From: Dinochytrium kinnereticum
Lineage: Eukaryota > Chytridiomycota > Chytridiomycetes > Chytridiales > Chytridiaceae
Length of the DNA stretch: 64,000 nt
Reading direction: 5' to 3'
NCBI GenBank assembly: GCA_027604005.1
Contig: JADGJT010000053.1
Span: 21,756-85,755, forward strand
Shown: piece by piece, positions 33,189 through 44,019 of the stretch
Position numbering within the stretch: position 1 is the stretch's first letter
How the letters are laid out: each line of letters starts with the position of its first letter
Translations under genes and position numbers: made by a program
Notes under the pieces: generated by a model
The model's input: only the letters and a program-made list of their open reading frames with translations
Databases searched by the model: none
Told to the model about the DNA's origin: nothing

Positions 33189-35052
33189 TCATGACCGACC
33201 AAATCCAAAACCCGCGCTAGGTGTAGCATTCTGCAGATCTCGACCAAATTCGAACCCTGCTCCAGGTGTAGAATTCTGCCATCCTTCTTCGCACGCTGGA
33301 AAAGCTGTAATACTCGACCCCAGATGCTCAGCTGATCTGGCAGGGGCTACAGGAGGAATATCCAGTTCTGTTCCATTCATATCTGTGTTGCTTTGTGGAA
33401 GGCAATCGGTCTCAATCGATGAACTTGCTTTTCCCCGCATCCTTTTCATATAACGGCGTGCTCCAAGTTTGAGGAGTTCTGAAACATTGGGCTTTGAGGT
33501 GAAAGTCGTAGCAATGGCGGATAAGTCTAACTCATCCGGAACATTTGCAACAGGCGGAATTGTCGCCCATTTCCAGCAACCTCTTTCAACATCTCTTTCC
33601 ATTATACGCTTCCACGAGTTGCCTTCCTCTCCTCTTAAATTGTGCGTAGAAGCCGCTTGAAGCTCAACAATAACAACGGTAATATCGTCTGCCGAGCCCT
33701 TGATTAGGGCAGTATCACAGAGAGCTTGGGCGACTATCTCTATATCAGGAGACAAGGACAACTCCAATTCGTCCAACTCCCTTGAGCATAAACGTGTGAA
33801 ATGCTCTACGACTGACGAATCGTATACATCATTGCTTCTCTTAGAAACGAGAGTTTCAATAATCTCCCCTATAGAAGGCTGCTGAATTTCATCCACGGTA
33901 GCGTTATCCTCAAAACCATTCCCAACACCCTGAAAAACACGCGCAATGGATGCAGCTCGCATTACATCTTTCCTGAAAAAAAGGTAAAATAATAATTCAA
34001 AACGGCGGTTTTACGCTTACAAGCCATCAGAGCATATAAGAAATTCTAGCCGCCCTGACTTCGTCATTCTCAAGAGTTCATCCACATTGAAGCAGTATAC
34101 TGTCGTCCGATTTAGCAGGTTATTTTGGTGATTCAGATTGCCAAGTGTGTTGGTCATCCCTAATCTATGTAGACTGGTAGCGCTTGTAATGTACCCGCCT
34201 TTAAGACCACCTCCATTGAGCTTTGCAAGGTCTGTGATGGTTTTATAATCCTCTGAAACTGTTAGCCTGGATTGGCCCTCCCTACATTTTCAAAATACGA
34301 TGATTAGTTCGAAAGATTGATAAATTAGTTTCAGCTTACTTTACTATGAACGGAAAAAATCCGAGACTGTCCTCAAAAGAGCATATTTCAGGATGCTCCG
34401 ACCTTCCTACTCTTCTCCATATTCTCAAAGGAATCCCACTATCGGGGTCAATCGCCATAATCGAAGTATCTCCAATGTTTATAAACCACGAAAAATCTTC
34501 AAATAGTATCCCCATGGCCAAGGTGGCTCCATTATCTCGAGAAAGAGTGTCATGCTTGTCTAAACAAAAAAAAATTAAGGTTTGGATGCAGGCCATTTAT
34601 GGTTACTTGATAGTTGCAAGTGAATAAAAGACTTGAGGTTGCCAAGTTCTTGAGTTACTATATCGCGAAAGATGGCTAAGTCCGTTAAACATTAGATTGA
34701 ATATCGGGTCACCTTTGACATCATCTGAGCATTGTGGCGACTGTGCCGCCTGGAATCGCATAAAAGATCTTGAGAATAAACTGCTTATCTCTTCACAGAT
34801 TATGGGCTTTAACAGTGAGACTAGTCTCTGTGCTGGGGATTCTTTAACGGTTGACTGGGTCTCTCCATGCCCGTCTACAACAAAGAAACCTGAAACGGTT
34901 GAGGTATCATCCAGTTGCAAAGATGACGGCGATAGCCGGAACGAAGGCGTGAATGAAAACAATCCGTATCCATCTTCCTGAACGAACTCTCCCTCCCGAA
35001 AATGCTTCCGTCCCGGAATCGAACATGCAGCAGCTCGAAATGGAAAGGACAT
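33189..35052 (-). CDS. PP2C-family protein phosphatase
   Basis: Metal-dependent Ser/Thr phosphatase of the PPM fold. Motifs run in order: REGEFVQEDGYGLFSF, SGFFVVDGHGETQS (metal-binding DGHG), SRDNGATLAMGILFEDF, FINIGDTSIMAIDPDSG, GRLEFLICSDG (metal-binding D) and GSADDITVVIVEL. The catalytic Asp residues seem intact, though spacing is looser than in canonical PP2C. After the phosphatase domain a 110-residue tail ends in two near-identical peptides, STPGAGFEFGRD and ATPSAGFGFGRS. The start MSFPFRAAACSIPGR (ATG 35052) is the most upstream supported. Substrate and location are unknown. Confidence 0.8.
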
Positions 35053-35418
35053 TTTTATCTATTGAAGTTGAATTTATTTTTGACCAACAACAGAGAAGAA
35101 AGAAAGGGACAGATATAGAACGAAAGATAGCAAAAGCCAACCGAGAAGGACATATCATCTTCTTTATAGCTGCCGTTGACAGCTGTGTTTGTTTGTTTTC
35201 CTGCTCTTGCCTTCCTTCCTGGGTTGTTTTGAACCACGAAGTTGTTAATTTCCTTGGCTGTATGTGGTTTCGTCGTTGGAGCGTTGCAGGAGGAGTTGAG
35301 GATGAATAGGTTTGGCTTAATTGCTGGGTAGATAGTTTGTATAGAGTTGAAGCTCATGGTGCTGGTTTGCGGCTTGTCACAGAATCCGTAGTGACCTCTT
35401 CATCATTCTCATAAGAAG
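35053..35418. other. Divergent upstream region
   Basis: Region between the PP2C start and the small gene at 35419. It is open in places on both strands but shows no recognisable domain. It is most likely promoter and 5' UTR. Confidence 0.4.
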
Positions 35419-35896
35419 ATGTTCAAGCTGAAGTGGAATGCAGGTGATTTTCATATTTGTTGTTTATTATGGCTCAAACACAGGGATCCCTTCGTTTTGC
35501 TGTTAAGATGATTTCTGTGGGGCTTGACTCAACAAAGATGGGACGCGTCGGAATTCATTCGACATTATTCTTTTGGCTGATTCTACCGAATATCGAGACC
35601 ACGTCAGAGAGTTTGACAGGCATCTGTCCGTTTTCACAGCATAATCTCATGATAGAGCCAAAATTCCTTTCCCTTCTCCCTCAGATAACGATCCAGCCCC
35701 TCCCTTCCTCGTTGTTTTGAATATCCCTTCCGCAACCCTCCTCGTACTCGTACCGTTTAGCCAAACAGACAGGATGCTGGCCAGCGTCAGGGATCAGTCG
35801 AGGATCTATGCGCTGTTGGCGGGGGTTGGAAATAAGTTTTGTGTGATGTTCCCGCAATATAGCCCCGTTGAGAGACCTTCAGGCATAAGTGAATAG
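35419..35896 (+). CDS. Small unrecognised protein, four exons
   Basis: I do not recognise it. A consistent model starts MFKLKWNAGIPSFCYGTRR and has introns 35444-35483 (40 nt), 35502-35537 (36 nt) and a third of about 30 nt near 35623. It gives DIILLADSTEYRDHVREF, then FLVVLNIPSATLLVLVPFS and a tail PQYSPVERPSGISE, about 123 residues in all. Exon 2 is only 18 nt. An alternative 3' end could splice to an exon at about 36029-36165 that reads CYTIILDDGSRTYTYNITC and ends GQRPPNYGQ. The alternation of hydrophobic strands suggests a small globular domain. Confidence 0.45.
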
Positions 35897-36219
35897 ATGC
35901 AGTTGTGGCGTGAGTTTTTTTTTGGTTTTGGTTCTTGTCTTTCCTTGAGGCGTGTTGGTTGAATGATGCAAACACACTTATTTTTTTGCCTTTTTGTAAT
36001 CATCCCTTTTCCTTCTCTCGCTCATGCAGCAAATGCTACACCATTATCTTAGATGACGGGTCAAGAACCTACACATACAACATCACCTGCAACGGCCCCA
36101 CACAATCTTTCGTGACACCGTCCCTTGGCAGGAGAGGACAACGACCGCCAAACTACGGTCAATGATGAGGTTTTTGTTTTAAAGAATCCAACCAAATCTT
36201 ATTACTTTTAGTTTTCCAA

Positions 36220-37312
36220 TCAGAAGAAAAGGTAAAAAGCAAGAGATGCAATTGTGAAGGAAGAGACAAAGTTCACTTGATGGTTGTCAAGGATACCGTA
36301 GCCGCTAATAACCACCAGATCGGACGGGTCCTCCGTCGCTGACGCTACGCGATAATCTGTTGTGACCTGTTTGGACTTCTTGTTGTACGTTGTTCGCTGA
36401 ATAGTGGCGCCTAGTAACGAGTCCAACTTGATTCCCTGTGTTAGTTTGCATGTTAAAGAAGCAATACATACCAGCGATCCACAGAGCCCGGAAATAGCTC
36501 CGATAAGAATACAGATTAATCCCGATGACACAGTCCAGCTTGGCTCCAAAAACAAGCATAAGGAAGGCATTACTCCGACGAAGGCTCCACCTCCGATAGA
36601 TGCGAGCAAACCGAGTTTGCTCACTCCTGTACACGTAAAAACGGGAGTCAGTTTCAAACGATTAAAATCATGTTACCTCCATTAGTTCCCGGAGGGACAG
36701 CCTTGAAGCTGGTGATCAACACTGGGAGCTGCTTTGAGAGTATCCCTAGCTCACTAGAAACTATTAAACAGCAGAAACCCAGTTGCGACAAATTGAAAGT
36801 ACACTCGTGTGCTTTACCTCGCCCATGTATCCCCACAGCAACAGGCATAATGACTTCACATTGGTCAATAGATGCTTTGCTGGCAACTTGCACACTCACG
36901 CGATATACGCGCAAAAAAGGGCGGTATTTAGTCTTTCCACCAAGCTTCGCTCCTGACCCCACTTTCCAAAGGCTGATGAAATGTATACAGACGACGACGC
37001 AACATAAAATGAATGGATGAGGCTTATGACGCTTCCAGTAAATCCATTCGCAAACACTTGAATGGCTGTCCTTTTCCCGCCCACAGTCGCACCCTCTTCC
37101 AAGCGGGCCTTCTGCTCTGACCCCATCTTGGTCAGCTTTGATGACGACAGGTAGAATGTCAGCAGAATGGCGGTGAAGACTAAGGAGGCATGTGTAAATG
37201 TGGCCATTCCAACAATCACAGCAGCCATCGCCCCGCTGACCGACAGTGACTGCTTGCGGAGGCCATGTAGTGCTAGCAGAGCGCACAAGAAGGTCGCCCA
37301 AACGATATGCAT
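36220..37312 (-). CDS. TMEM19: TMEM19/DUF92 family integral membrane protein
   Basis: Multi-pass membrane protein of the DUF92 family, which includes TMEM19 and plant phytyl-phosphate kinase VTE6. The start MHIVWATFLCALLALHG is followed by hydrophobic segments and the conserved blocks SGAMAAVIVGMATF, LTFYLSSSKLTKMGSEQKA, and GDTWASELGILSKQLPVLI, reconstructed across an intron near 36765. GTNGGVSKLGLLASIGGGAF (across an intron near 36670) and IGAISGLCGSLVCIASL follow. These GDTWASE and GTNGGVS motifs define the family. The yeast/animal function is not established. Its start is 56 bp from the divergent DUF1748 gene. Confidence 0.88.
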
Positions 37313-37368
37313 GGTGAACGCACAAGAAATCTTCGTGATGAGGGCCGTTGCACGAAAACATTTGAAGA

Positions 37369-37664
37369 ATGTCTAGGTTGCTTCATTACGTCTTCGAGGC
37401 GACACTCCTCACAACGGCCTTCTCGGGCGCCCGAAGAGTCGGTGGCTTTGGTTGGCATCTAAGATCTTAATTATTCGGTGTAATTTGATTGCTCTTGGTC
37501 TAACTCGTCGGATATCTCCTTTTGCAGATGTCGACATGAAGAAAATCGAAAACGAGACAGTGCGGACTGTTGTGAACCAGTATCTCTTTGTTGGAGATTG
37601 GGTCCTTGATACCACCATCTCTCAGATCAAGAAGTACCCAGAGATCTTCCCGCGACGATCTTAA
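37369..37664 (+). CDS. DUF1748 fungal small protein
   Basis: Short fungal-specific protein. Exon 1 reads MSRLLHYVFEATLLTTAFSG. The intron 37451-37527 (GTTGGC...TTGCAG) restores the frame to DVDMKKIENETVRTVVNQYL and GDWVLDTTISQIKKYPE. The pattern, an N-terminal hydrophobic helix with GxRR then a KIE..V+..+..YL..G+WV.D block, matches DUF1748. To my recollection a small yeast mitochondrial protein belongs to this family. About 72 residues, normal for the group. Function unknown. Confidence 0.8.
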
Positions 37665-37735
37665 CCGCTCTATACCTATATCATGTTGGGGCAGCTCAGC
37701 AGAGACTTGCATTATATAAAGAACTTCATGCAGCT

Positions 37736-38677
37736 TTATTTATGCTGTTGTTGAGATAGGAAAGCTTTTGCATTTGCACCTGTTCGCCCGATTGTTTCGG
37801 GCATTGACCATCCTTTAGCTGACGCAACCATCTCGCATGCCTGAATACACGCATCCTCAATAAGCTCTGAATCATGCAGATCAGATTCGATTAATATCCG
37901 ATCATCAGGGATCATTCTAATCTTCTCTTCAGTCTTTTGCATCGAACGCGCATTAACTACGTAGCTGAAGGAAAAGTAAAATCTGTCGGCGATGGGTTTC
38001 GGAAAGCGAAGAATGGCTTTTAAAATATCCAGAGATCCGGAAAACGAGTGAAGCATGATGGCAGCCGGCCATTTCGCCATGTACATATCCACCCCTTCAT
38101 CTCTATTGGCGTTAACTTCCTTCTTTTTCTTTGGAAAGGCTTTAACTCTCTCGGAAAAGAATTGGAGGATCTTGCCAAAGCATTGCACCGCATGGACGCT
38201 GACACATCTTTGAAGTTTCGCCGCCAATTCGAATTGCGTGCGGAATATCACGAGCTGGTGATCCATGTCGTATTTCACATTCGAATTTGGATAGGTTGCC
38301 ACGCCGTCCAATCCTATTTCGCCGACAAATGCATCCGCTTTCTCTATAAGCAACGACTCTAGCTGCTCGAGCCAAGTCGGATTCTTGCCTTCGGTAGCTT
38401 CAAGGGTGACCTGATGTGCAAACCACGGATGGATGCCTTGCTCTGCTCAACTCTCTGAAAGACAAACGAGACACAAACCGAACGCTATAATGGCCTTGCT
38501 CGACCTCATGGCTAGGTCCCTAAGAACGGCCCAGTCATCCACACGAGTTCCCATAATGCAGACGCCAGCGATACGCAGTGATTCGAGCATTGGTAGCGTG
38601 TCTGGCGAGTCGATAATGTGGGCGTGGACATCAATGACCTTCCGCCAAAGTACCTCATCAATTTGTTGTGCAGGCAT
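37736..38677 (-). CDS. SCN1: TatD-family metal-dependent hydrolase (Scn1/Cut9-interacting type)
   Basis: TIM-barrel hydrolase. The start MPAQQIDEVLWRKVIDVHAH contains the HxH metal site. It is followed by GTRVDDWAVLRDLAMRS, then HPWFAHQVTLEATEGKNPTW (spliced), GEIGLDGVATYP (Glu ligand), QRCVSVHAVQCFGKIL, AIMLHSFSGS and RILIESDLHD (Asp ligand). All ligands of the TatD barrel are present. The insert between strands (KKKKEVNANRDEGVDMYMAKW) and the SFSYVVNARS segment resemble fission-yeast Scn1 more than bacterial TatD. It is divergent from the arrestin gene with 36 bp between ATGs. Confidence 0.85.
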
Positions 38678-38713
38678 TTTCCTGCAGGTCGCACCAACCG
38701 TCTTTGAACGAGC

Positions 38714-40590
38714 ATGGATGTGGAGATTCAGCCCATCGCCGGCGCCGACTCGGTGGTGACGGGATTCCCAGGCCTGGGACCTGTCCTCATCCAAGGCATC
38801 TGCAGGGTTATAAATCATTCTGCCTTGCGGACGACTGTAAAGTATATATCCATCGAATTGAGCGGCAACACCTGGGGCAATGGGGGAACATTTACAACCG
38901 ACCTTTCATTGATCCATGGCAAGCGCATCCTCTACGAATCATCTGTCCCCTCATCAGATCTGTTTTTGGAACCTTCCGGCTTGCTTGACCTGCCTTTCTT
39001 ATTTGAGCTGCAGCAGGATTATGCAAGCGTTCTGCCTCCCAGTCTCGACACCTCAAATCTTCTCTCACTTGACTGCCACACTCAATACAACCTCAAGACC
39101 TTGCTTCGATGCGATCTTGACACTTCCAACGTCGTATCGTCTAAGATATTTAGATTACCTCGTTACGACATTGTGGAGCTCAAGCAGGTTCTCATGAAGC
39201 ACCGCAATGCAAGTAACGGCCAGTCCCGCGATGGTCAGCTTAAGTACTCTGTTCTCAGTCCCAAGGCAATAGTCCCAGGAGATTCGTTCTCAGTTGATCT
39301 GAATGTCACTTCTACGAGCCATCGAGTGGTCAATGTCAGCATTGCATTGATCGAAAGCGTTAGAATAAGTGGCGACTCAGGTTTCTCCCAAGCAGAGGCT
39401 AGCAACATTGTGTTTTCATGGGAAAGCTGTTCTTCCGGAATTCAACCATCGCTTAGCTTTATTGAAAAGGTAGTTTCCACTACGACTTTCTGTAGCATGA
39501 GGGCTAAATTACTATTACAGCGGGATCTTATGGCTCCAGAATGGCATCCAGGAAAGATGGCATCTTATGGCACAATAGTGTCCCCACAGATTGGAATCAA
39601 CCCGACTTCGGTTTCCGGTGGTGTAGAACTCACACATAAGATTGTTTTTACGATTCAAATGGAAGAGGAAACCACCCCGATCACATTCCAGGCTCCTGTC
39701 TCTGTCGTCCCTGTCACAAAGGTTATGCTAGATCGCCTTCTGGCACAAAGTGAGACGATAGTCATATCTTCGGACAGCGGCATTGCCTCATTTGGAAAGT
39801 TTCTTGTTGACTTCAAGAATGGGCGCATCTCAGACGTTCCTGAAGTTCAGCTTTCGGACGAAGAAGCCCTTCAGAGAGCCATTGCCATGTCGATGGAGGA
39901 CGATATTGCAAAAGCCATCATGGAGTCTGAAGAATTATTCAATGCTCAAGCACCTGGGATGAGTGAGGAGGAAGCGATCAGATTGGCTATTGCTGCCTCT
40001 ATGGGATCATCAGCGGAAAGCGGGATCCAGCTATTTTTGGGAGGTGGATCTTCTCAATCTTTGGAGAGTAACCCGCATTCTCAGTATGCGCAAAGAACCT
40101 CGTCGATCGCTCTTCAATCCCTTGGCTCGTTGGAAGCAAGGAAAACATATATGCTTCAATGCCAAGGACGTCCCGAACTTCCATCTCAAGCTCCTTCTCT
40201 TCGAAAAGCTACGGCTGATTTCAAAGATGTCAATCCTGATGAGGTTAGCCTCAAAGTGGGAGATTTAGTCGCAATTGTTAGAGTGTTTAATGATCAATGG
40301 TAAGTCTTTAAATCGTTGAACTTCAGCATTCTCAACTTTCTAATTGGAAATACAGGGCTGAAGGTTACAATATAAAATCGGGTCTTTCGGGCCGGTTCCC
40401 GCTATCGGTTTTGAGCGAACCCTTCGAGCTTCCTGCCGCAATGTCTCCTCGTGTCAGAGTGCCTTGGGTACTGGAGGGAGATATCAAGATTGCAGAGTCC
40501 CGTTTAGATAGTCTTCTCAGCTCTGGTGAGCTGAGTAGCAGGGATTATATTAGTCAAAGAAAAGAGCTAATGTTGAGATTAGTCTCGTAA
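38714..40590 (+). CDS. Arrestin-fold protein with two UIMs and a C-terminal SH3 domain
   Basis: Predicted endocytic or ubiquitin-signalling adaptor. Residues 1 to about 370 form an arrestin-like beta sandwich (VKYISIELSGNTWG, LKYSVLSPKAIVPGDSFSVD, ELTHKIVFTIQM). Two ubiquitin-interacting motifs follow: SDEEALQRAIAMSMEDD and SEEEAIRLAIAASMGSS. An SH3 domain closes the protein (RKATADFKDVNPDEVSLKVG, DLVAIVRVF, a 56-nt intron from 40300, then WAEGYNIKSGLSGRFPLSVL). The final helix is SSRDYISQRKELMLRL. In the known alpha-arrestins PY motifs recruit Nedd4 ligases; I see none, and UIM/SH3 modules could replace that link. Confidence 0.78.
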
Positions 40591-40661
40591 GAATTACTTG
40601 TGTCAAGATATAGTTTATAAATCTCAACTGTTTTCAACATGCTGTTTCGTCTTCGTAATCA

Positions 40662-42955
40662 TCACGAATTTAGGGGAGGGAACTCTGCAAAAGTCATTCT
40701 TCCGATCGTGTCCACTTTGCAATCGCGATCTGCTCCCATCATCGTCGATATATCCCATCCTTCCTCTTCAATGGCCTGAACGTCAATGCCATCTGCATGA
40801 AACACCTTTAGCTTCGTAAGGCATCCTAGCATGTTTTCCAAAGCCGCTTTGTCCATGTATTCGCATCTGCCCAGATCCAATTTAACGAGGTTTGACCCAT
40901 ATTGTGCAATGGCTTGAATGATAGAAGTATCCGATAGGCTTGCAAACCCGTTAACTCCTAGTACCTTCAGCTGACCACCTCGCGATCGTATTAATGATTC
41001 TACTGCTTCTGTGGAAACCAATGACAGCCCTCCCACATTCAATTCAGTAAGATGATCTACGGGGTTAGTTATGAGTGCTGCAATCCCTTCATCTGTAATT
41101 CCTGCGCAGCCAAAAAGTGAAAGGCTCTCAACCCGTTTAGCGAAATCGTCAGACAGCAGAGCTTTTAGGCCATTGCTTGTAAGAAGGCACGTCTGATCCA
41201 GGCAAAGCTTTGTTAAACAGCCTTTAGCGCTGCCCCACGTTAAAGATATACCCAGAAGTGCTTTATCGGTTATTAAGTTGCATCCAGATAAAGAGCAAAT
41301 GGTGACGTGGGGGCAGTGCATCGAGAATGTTAAGACCACGGAGTCATTTATAATGCCACGGTCAGACAACAAAAGCCGAGTTAAATTAGGGGCCAGAGTA
41401 GCAATCTTGAGCAGGTATTGCTCTGACAGATTGGACTTCACCAACCGAAGCTCTTTCAAATTCTCGCGATTCTTTTCAAGCTGAGGCGGCATTGATACAA
41501 GCTGAGAAGATGAGCTTTGAATTGCTGATATTGCGGAGTGATTGCTCGTGGCCTCTGGTACCGATGATTCTACGTTTATAGAGTCATGACTCGTCAGCGA
41601 GCAATGCTCAATCGCAATTCTTAGTAATTTATCTGAGGGGCACTCCCAAATCTCCCAAAATCCTTTGTAAGAGATTTGAGTCGCAAAGTCGATAGTAACG
41701 TCTCTGAGTCCTCGATTGGCGTAAATTATCTCTTTCAGTGTAGAGTCGGTGAAGTGTTGTGAAAAAGACACTGTGAGCCCTCGTAAGGTCTCAATCTTTT
41801 TGCAGTTTGATGCTAGCTGGATATTGAATTAGACACTGAACCTTCGTAAGTATGACTGACCTTCGAGTTTAAATCTGAATTATCAAGGTTAACAATCTTC
41901 AATTGCTTGAGTTTTAGTCGGGATATTAGCTCCACGATGCCGCTAATATATATTGGGCTTAGACAGTCAATCGTGACTGCCGAGAGATCCGGACAGAGGC
42001 TTAATAAAGAAGTGAAGAAAGCATGGCTTGGCATGAAGCTGAAAAATCCAATTCGTGGGAGAACCGACAGATTTGGCGTGTACAAAATAAGCATCTCGCT
42101 GAAGGGACTAGGAAGGCGAAACCAATAGCGGAATCGGATAGAACGGACATGCATCCCTGGTGGGGGATATTTTAAAGAGACAACCTTAGCCAGAGAGTGA
42201 CATGATAACTTGAACCGCGCATCAGCTTTTAGTCGAATTACTTCAGGGAGTAAGTCAAGCTCCTGGTTTTGAGAATCTTGGGCACCTGCATCTTCTGTCA
42301 GTTCCTGCAATAATGACTACTCAAATAAATGAAACAAACCATTTTCGATTTCTGGAGAATTGGAAAAGGATCGAGCAAAATGACCAAGGGCCATTCCACG
42401 CAACAGCAGCTCAAACGCCCGTTGATCTCTTGGGTCGGGGTTGGCCCAAAGAATTGGATTACAAGCCGAAAACCACCCCCGAGAGACCAACGAACACGAA
42501 TACAGGTCTTCAGATTCCAGGCTTTGCAATATGATGGAAAAAACTTCCGCCGGAAGTCTTCCGAGCGGATCTCCCTTGATTGTGCCGTAACGCCCCGCCA
42601 ATCTCTCAGAACAAACTACGCTCGATACATCTGCGGCTGACGCGATCGGACCAGCAATCAGCGCATGATCAACTGCTAAAAAACTGTCTACCTAAAAGAT
42701 ATACAATTAAAAAAATGGCTCGCATCTGTGCAAAAACATACATACATGCGATTGCAGCCCCAAGAAGGGTGCACACTTTTGCGATACCTCAAAAATGCTC
42801 ATTCTTGCCTGCAGAAGCTCTACCCCAAACTTCAGCACTTGCCCAGCTTCCTTTAGCTTCTGACTGCGGTGTATCTGCGGCACTGATTCAAGCCCATCGA
42901 GGCAGACCGACAGCAGCTTTGACAGGGTGGTGTGGAAGACTTGTTCGCCTGACAT
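40662..42955 (-). CDS. F-box/leucine-rich-repeat protein (AMN1/FBXL-like)
   Basis: Likely SCF ubiquitin-ligase substrate receptor. Exon 1 (ATG 42955) reads MSGEQVFHTTLSKLLSVCLD and joins across an intron to VDSFLAVDHALIAGPIAS. The F-box is GRLPAEVFSIILQSLESEDL, then YSCSLVSRGWFSACNPILWA. The C-terminal half has Cys-containing LRRs: RLLLSDRGIINDSVVLTFS, ICSLSGCNLITDKALLG, SLSLFGCAGITDEGIAAL and KLDLGRCEYMDKAALENML. The repeats are of the AMN1/FBXL2 type. The middle part (42000-42300) is divergent. The target is unknown. Stop-to-stop distance to the arrestin gene is 71 bp. Confidence 0.82.
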
Positions 42956-44019
42956 TCAACAAATTGTCAGACTTGTCAGAATTTTTTAATTTCCAGCAGA
43001 TGGCTATCTGACCGCTGAATGCACCGCCATTACCTCATCCAAATTGAGACGCTTTCGCGTCCGTTCGCCCCTCCCATGCGCTGCCTTATGGGTGGGATGC
43101 CTCGAATTCACGACCAAGTCACTCGATACCAACCGACTCACCGGAACTAGCGACAAAGTCGCGCTAGCTAACCAAACTTGACCGCCAACGGAATGCCATG
43201 CAGGTGCTCCACATGCAATCCTCCGTAAAAAGTCCATTTATGCAAATATCCATAGAATAATACTCTCAGGAATTGGTACAATGATTTTTCTATGAGGCTT
43301 AGGTAGGAAGACACAGCTGTAGATTTTTGGAAGTAGGGTGCTGATCCCTCCTCAGAAGTCTTTCCTCCCAGGATTCTGGCCTCGGTAAACTACTTCTTCT
43401 GGCTCACCGGGAACGGAATGCTGTCTCCTACCCGGCCGCGTTTTGATAGGCTCTCTATTCTTTTGTTCTCTTCATTTTTGTCTGTCTCAAAGTTGTTGGC
43501 TTTATGTTTTTTTCCTATTTGTTTGGATCGTTTGCTTTCTCCACTCTGTTTCGCTGGGTGTCTTCGGGCATTTTTCAAAGCGAGAGAAAGTTGGAGCTTC
43601 AACACTCTTGATTCTATTCGATTTGCCTTGTCACAAAACCCAGTGCTGAGCTGTGAGAAATAGAATCAGCATTATCAGCAAACCCTGTGCCTCTCTCCTT
43701 CCCAACATCCTTAAACCGTCCAGGTATTCCGGTAACGGTTCAAGAGCGTTGGACGCGGCCGTAGAAGGTCCGCAGAACAACGGATTAGCCAGAATCCTCT
43801 GCTAAGTATATTTCCGCGTGTCCGCGGTAGCTAGGAGGGCAAGCTAAGCAATACCATATCCAGAGCCCTGATTGTTGACGGCAATGCACGTCTACCCCTC
43901 ACTCAAGTCTGTGGCAAAGCCACCTCCACCACCAATTTCCCATTTCCCATCAATCATTGAAAACTCAAAAACAAAAAAAAAAAAAAAAAAAGAGCGAGGT
44001 CGACAATCTATATCATAGA
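42956..44019. other. Intergenic region with one doubtful small ORF
   Basis: A 77-codon frame on the minus strand (43004-43237, starting MDFLRRIACGAPAWHS) could be a small basic protein but has no recognisable family. The remaining sequence, including low-complexity T-rich stretches (43440-43560), shows no gene. A run of about 19 A ends just before GAGCGAGG at 43990. Confidence 0.3.

Noticed and set aside
33235..33262. tRNA-like GGGTTCGAATTTGG on the minus strand
   Set aside because: It is part of the PP2C C-terminal peptide repeat; no cloverleaf.
35015..35035. tRNA-like T-loop (GTTCGATTCC on the minus strand)
   Set aside because: It lies inside the PP2C first exon and no acceptor, D or anticodon arms can be formed around it.
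43418..43663. Hydrophobic Phe/Leu-rich frames
   Set aside because: They come from a T-rich low-complexity stretch, with no conserved features.
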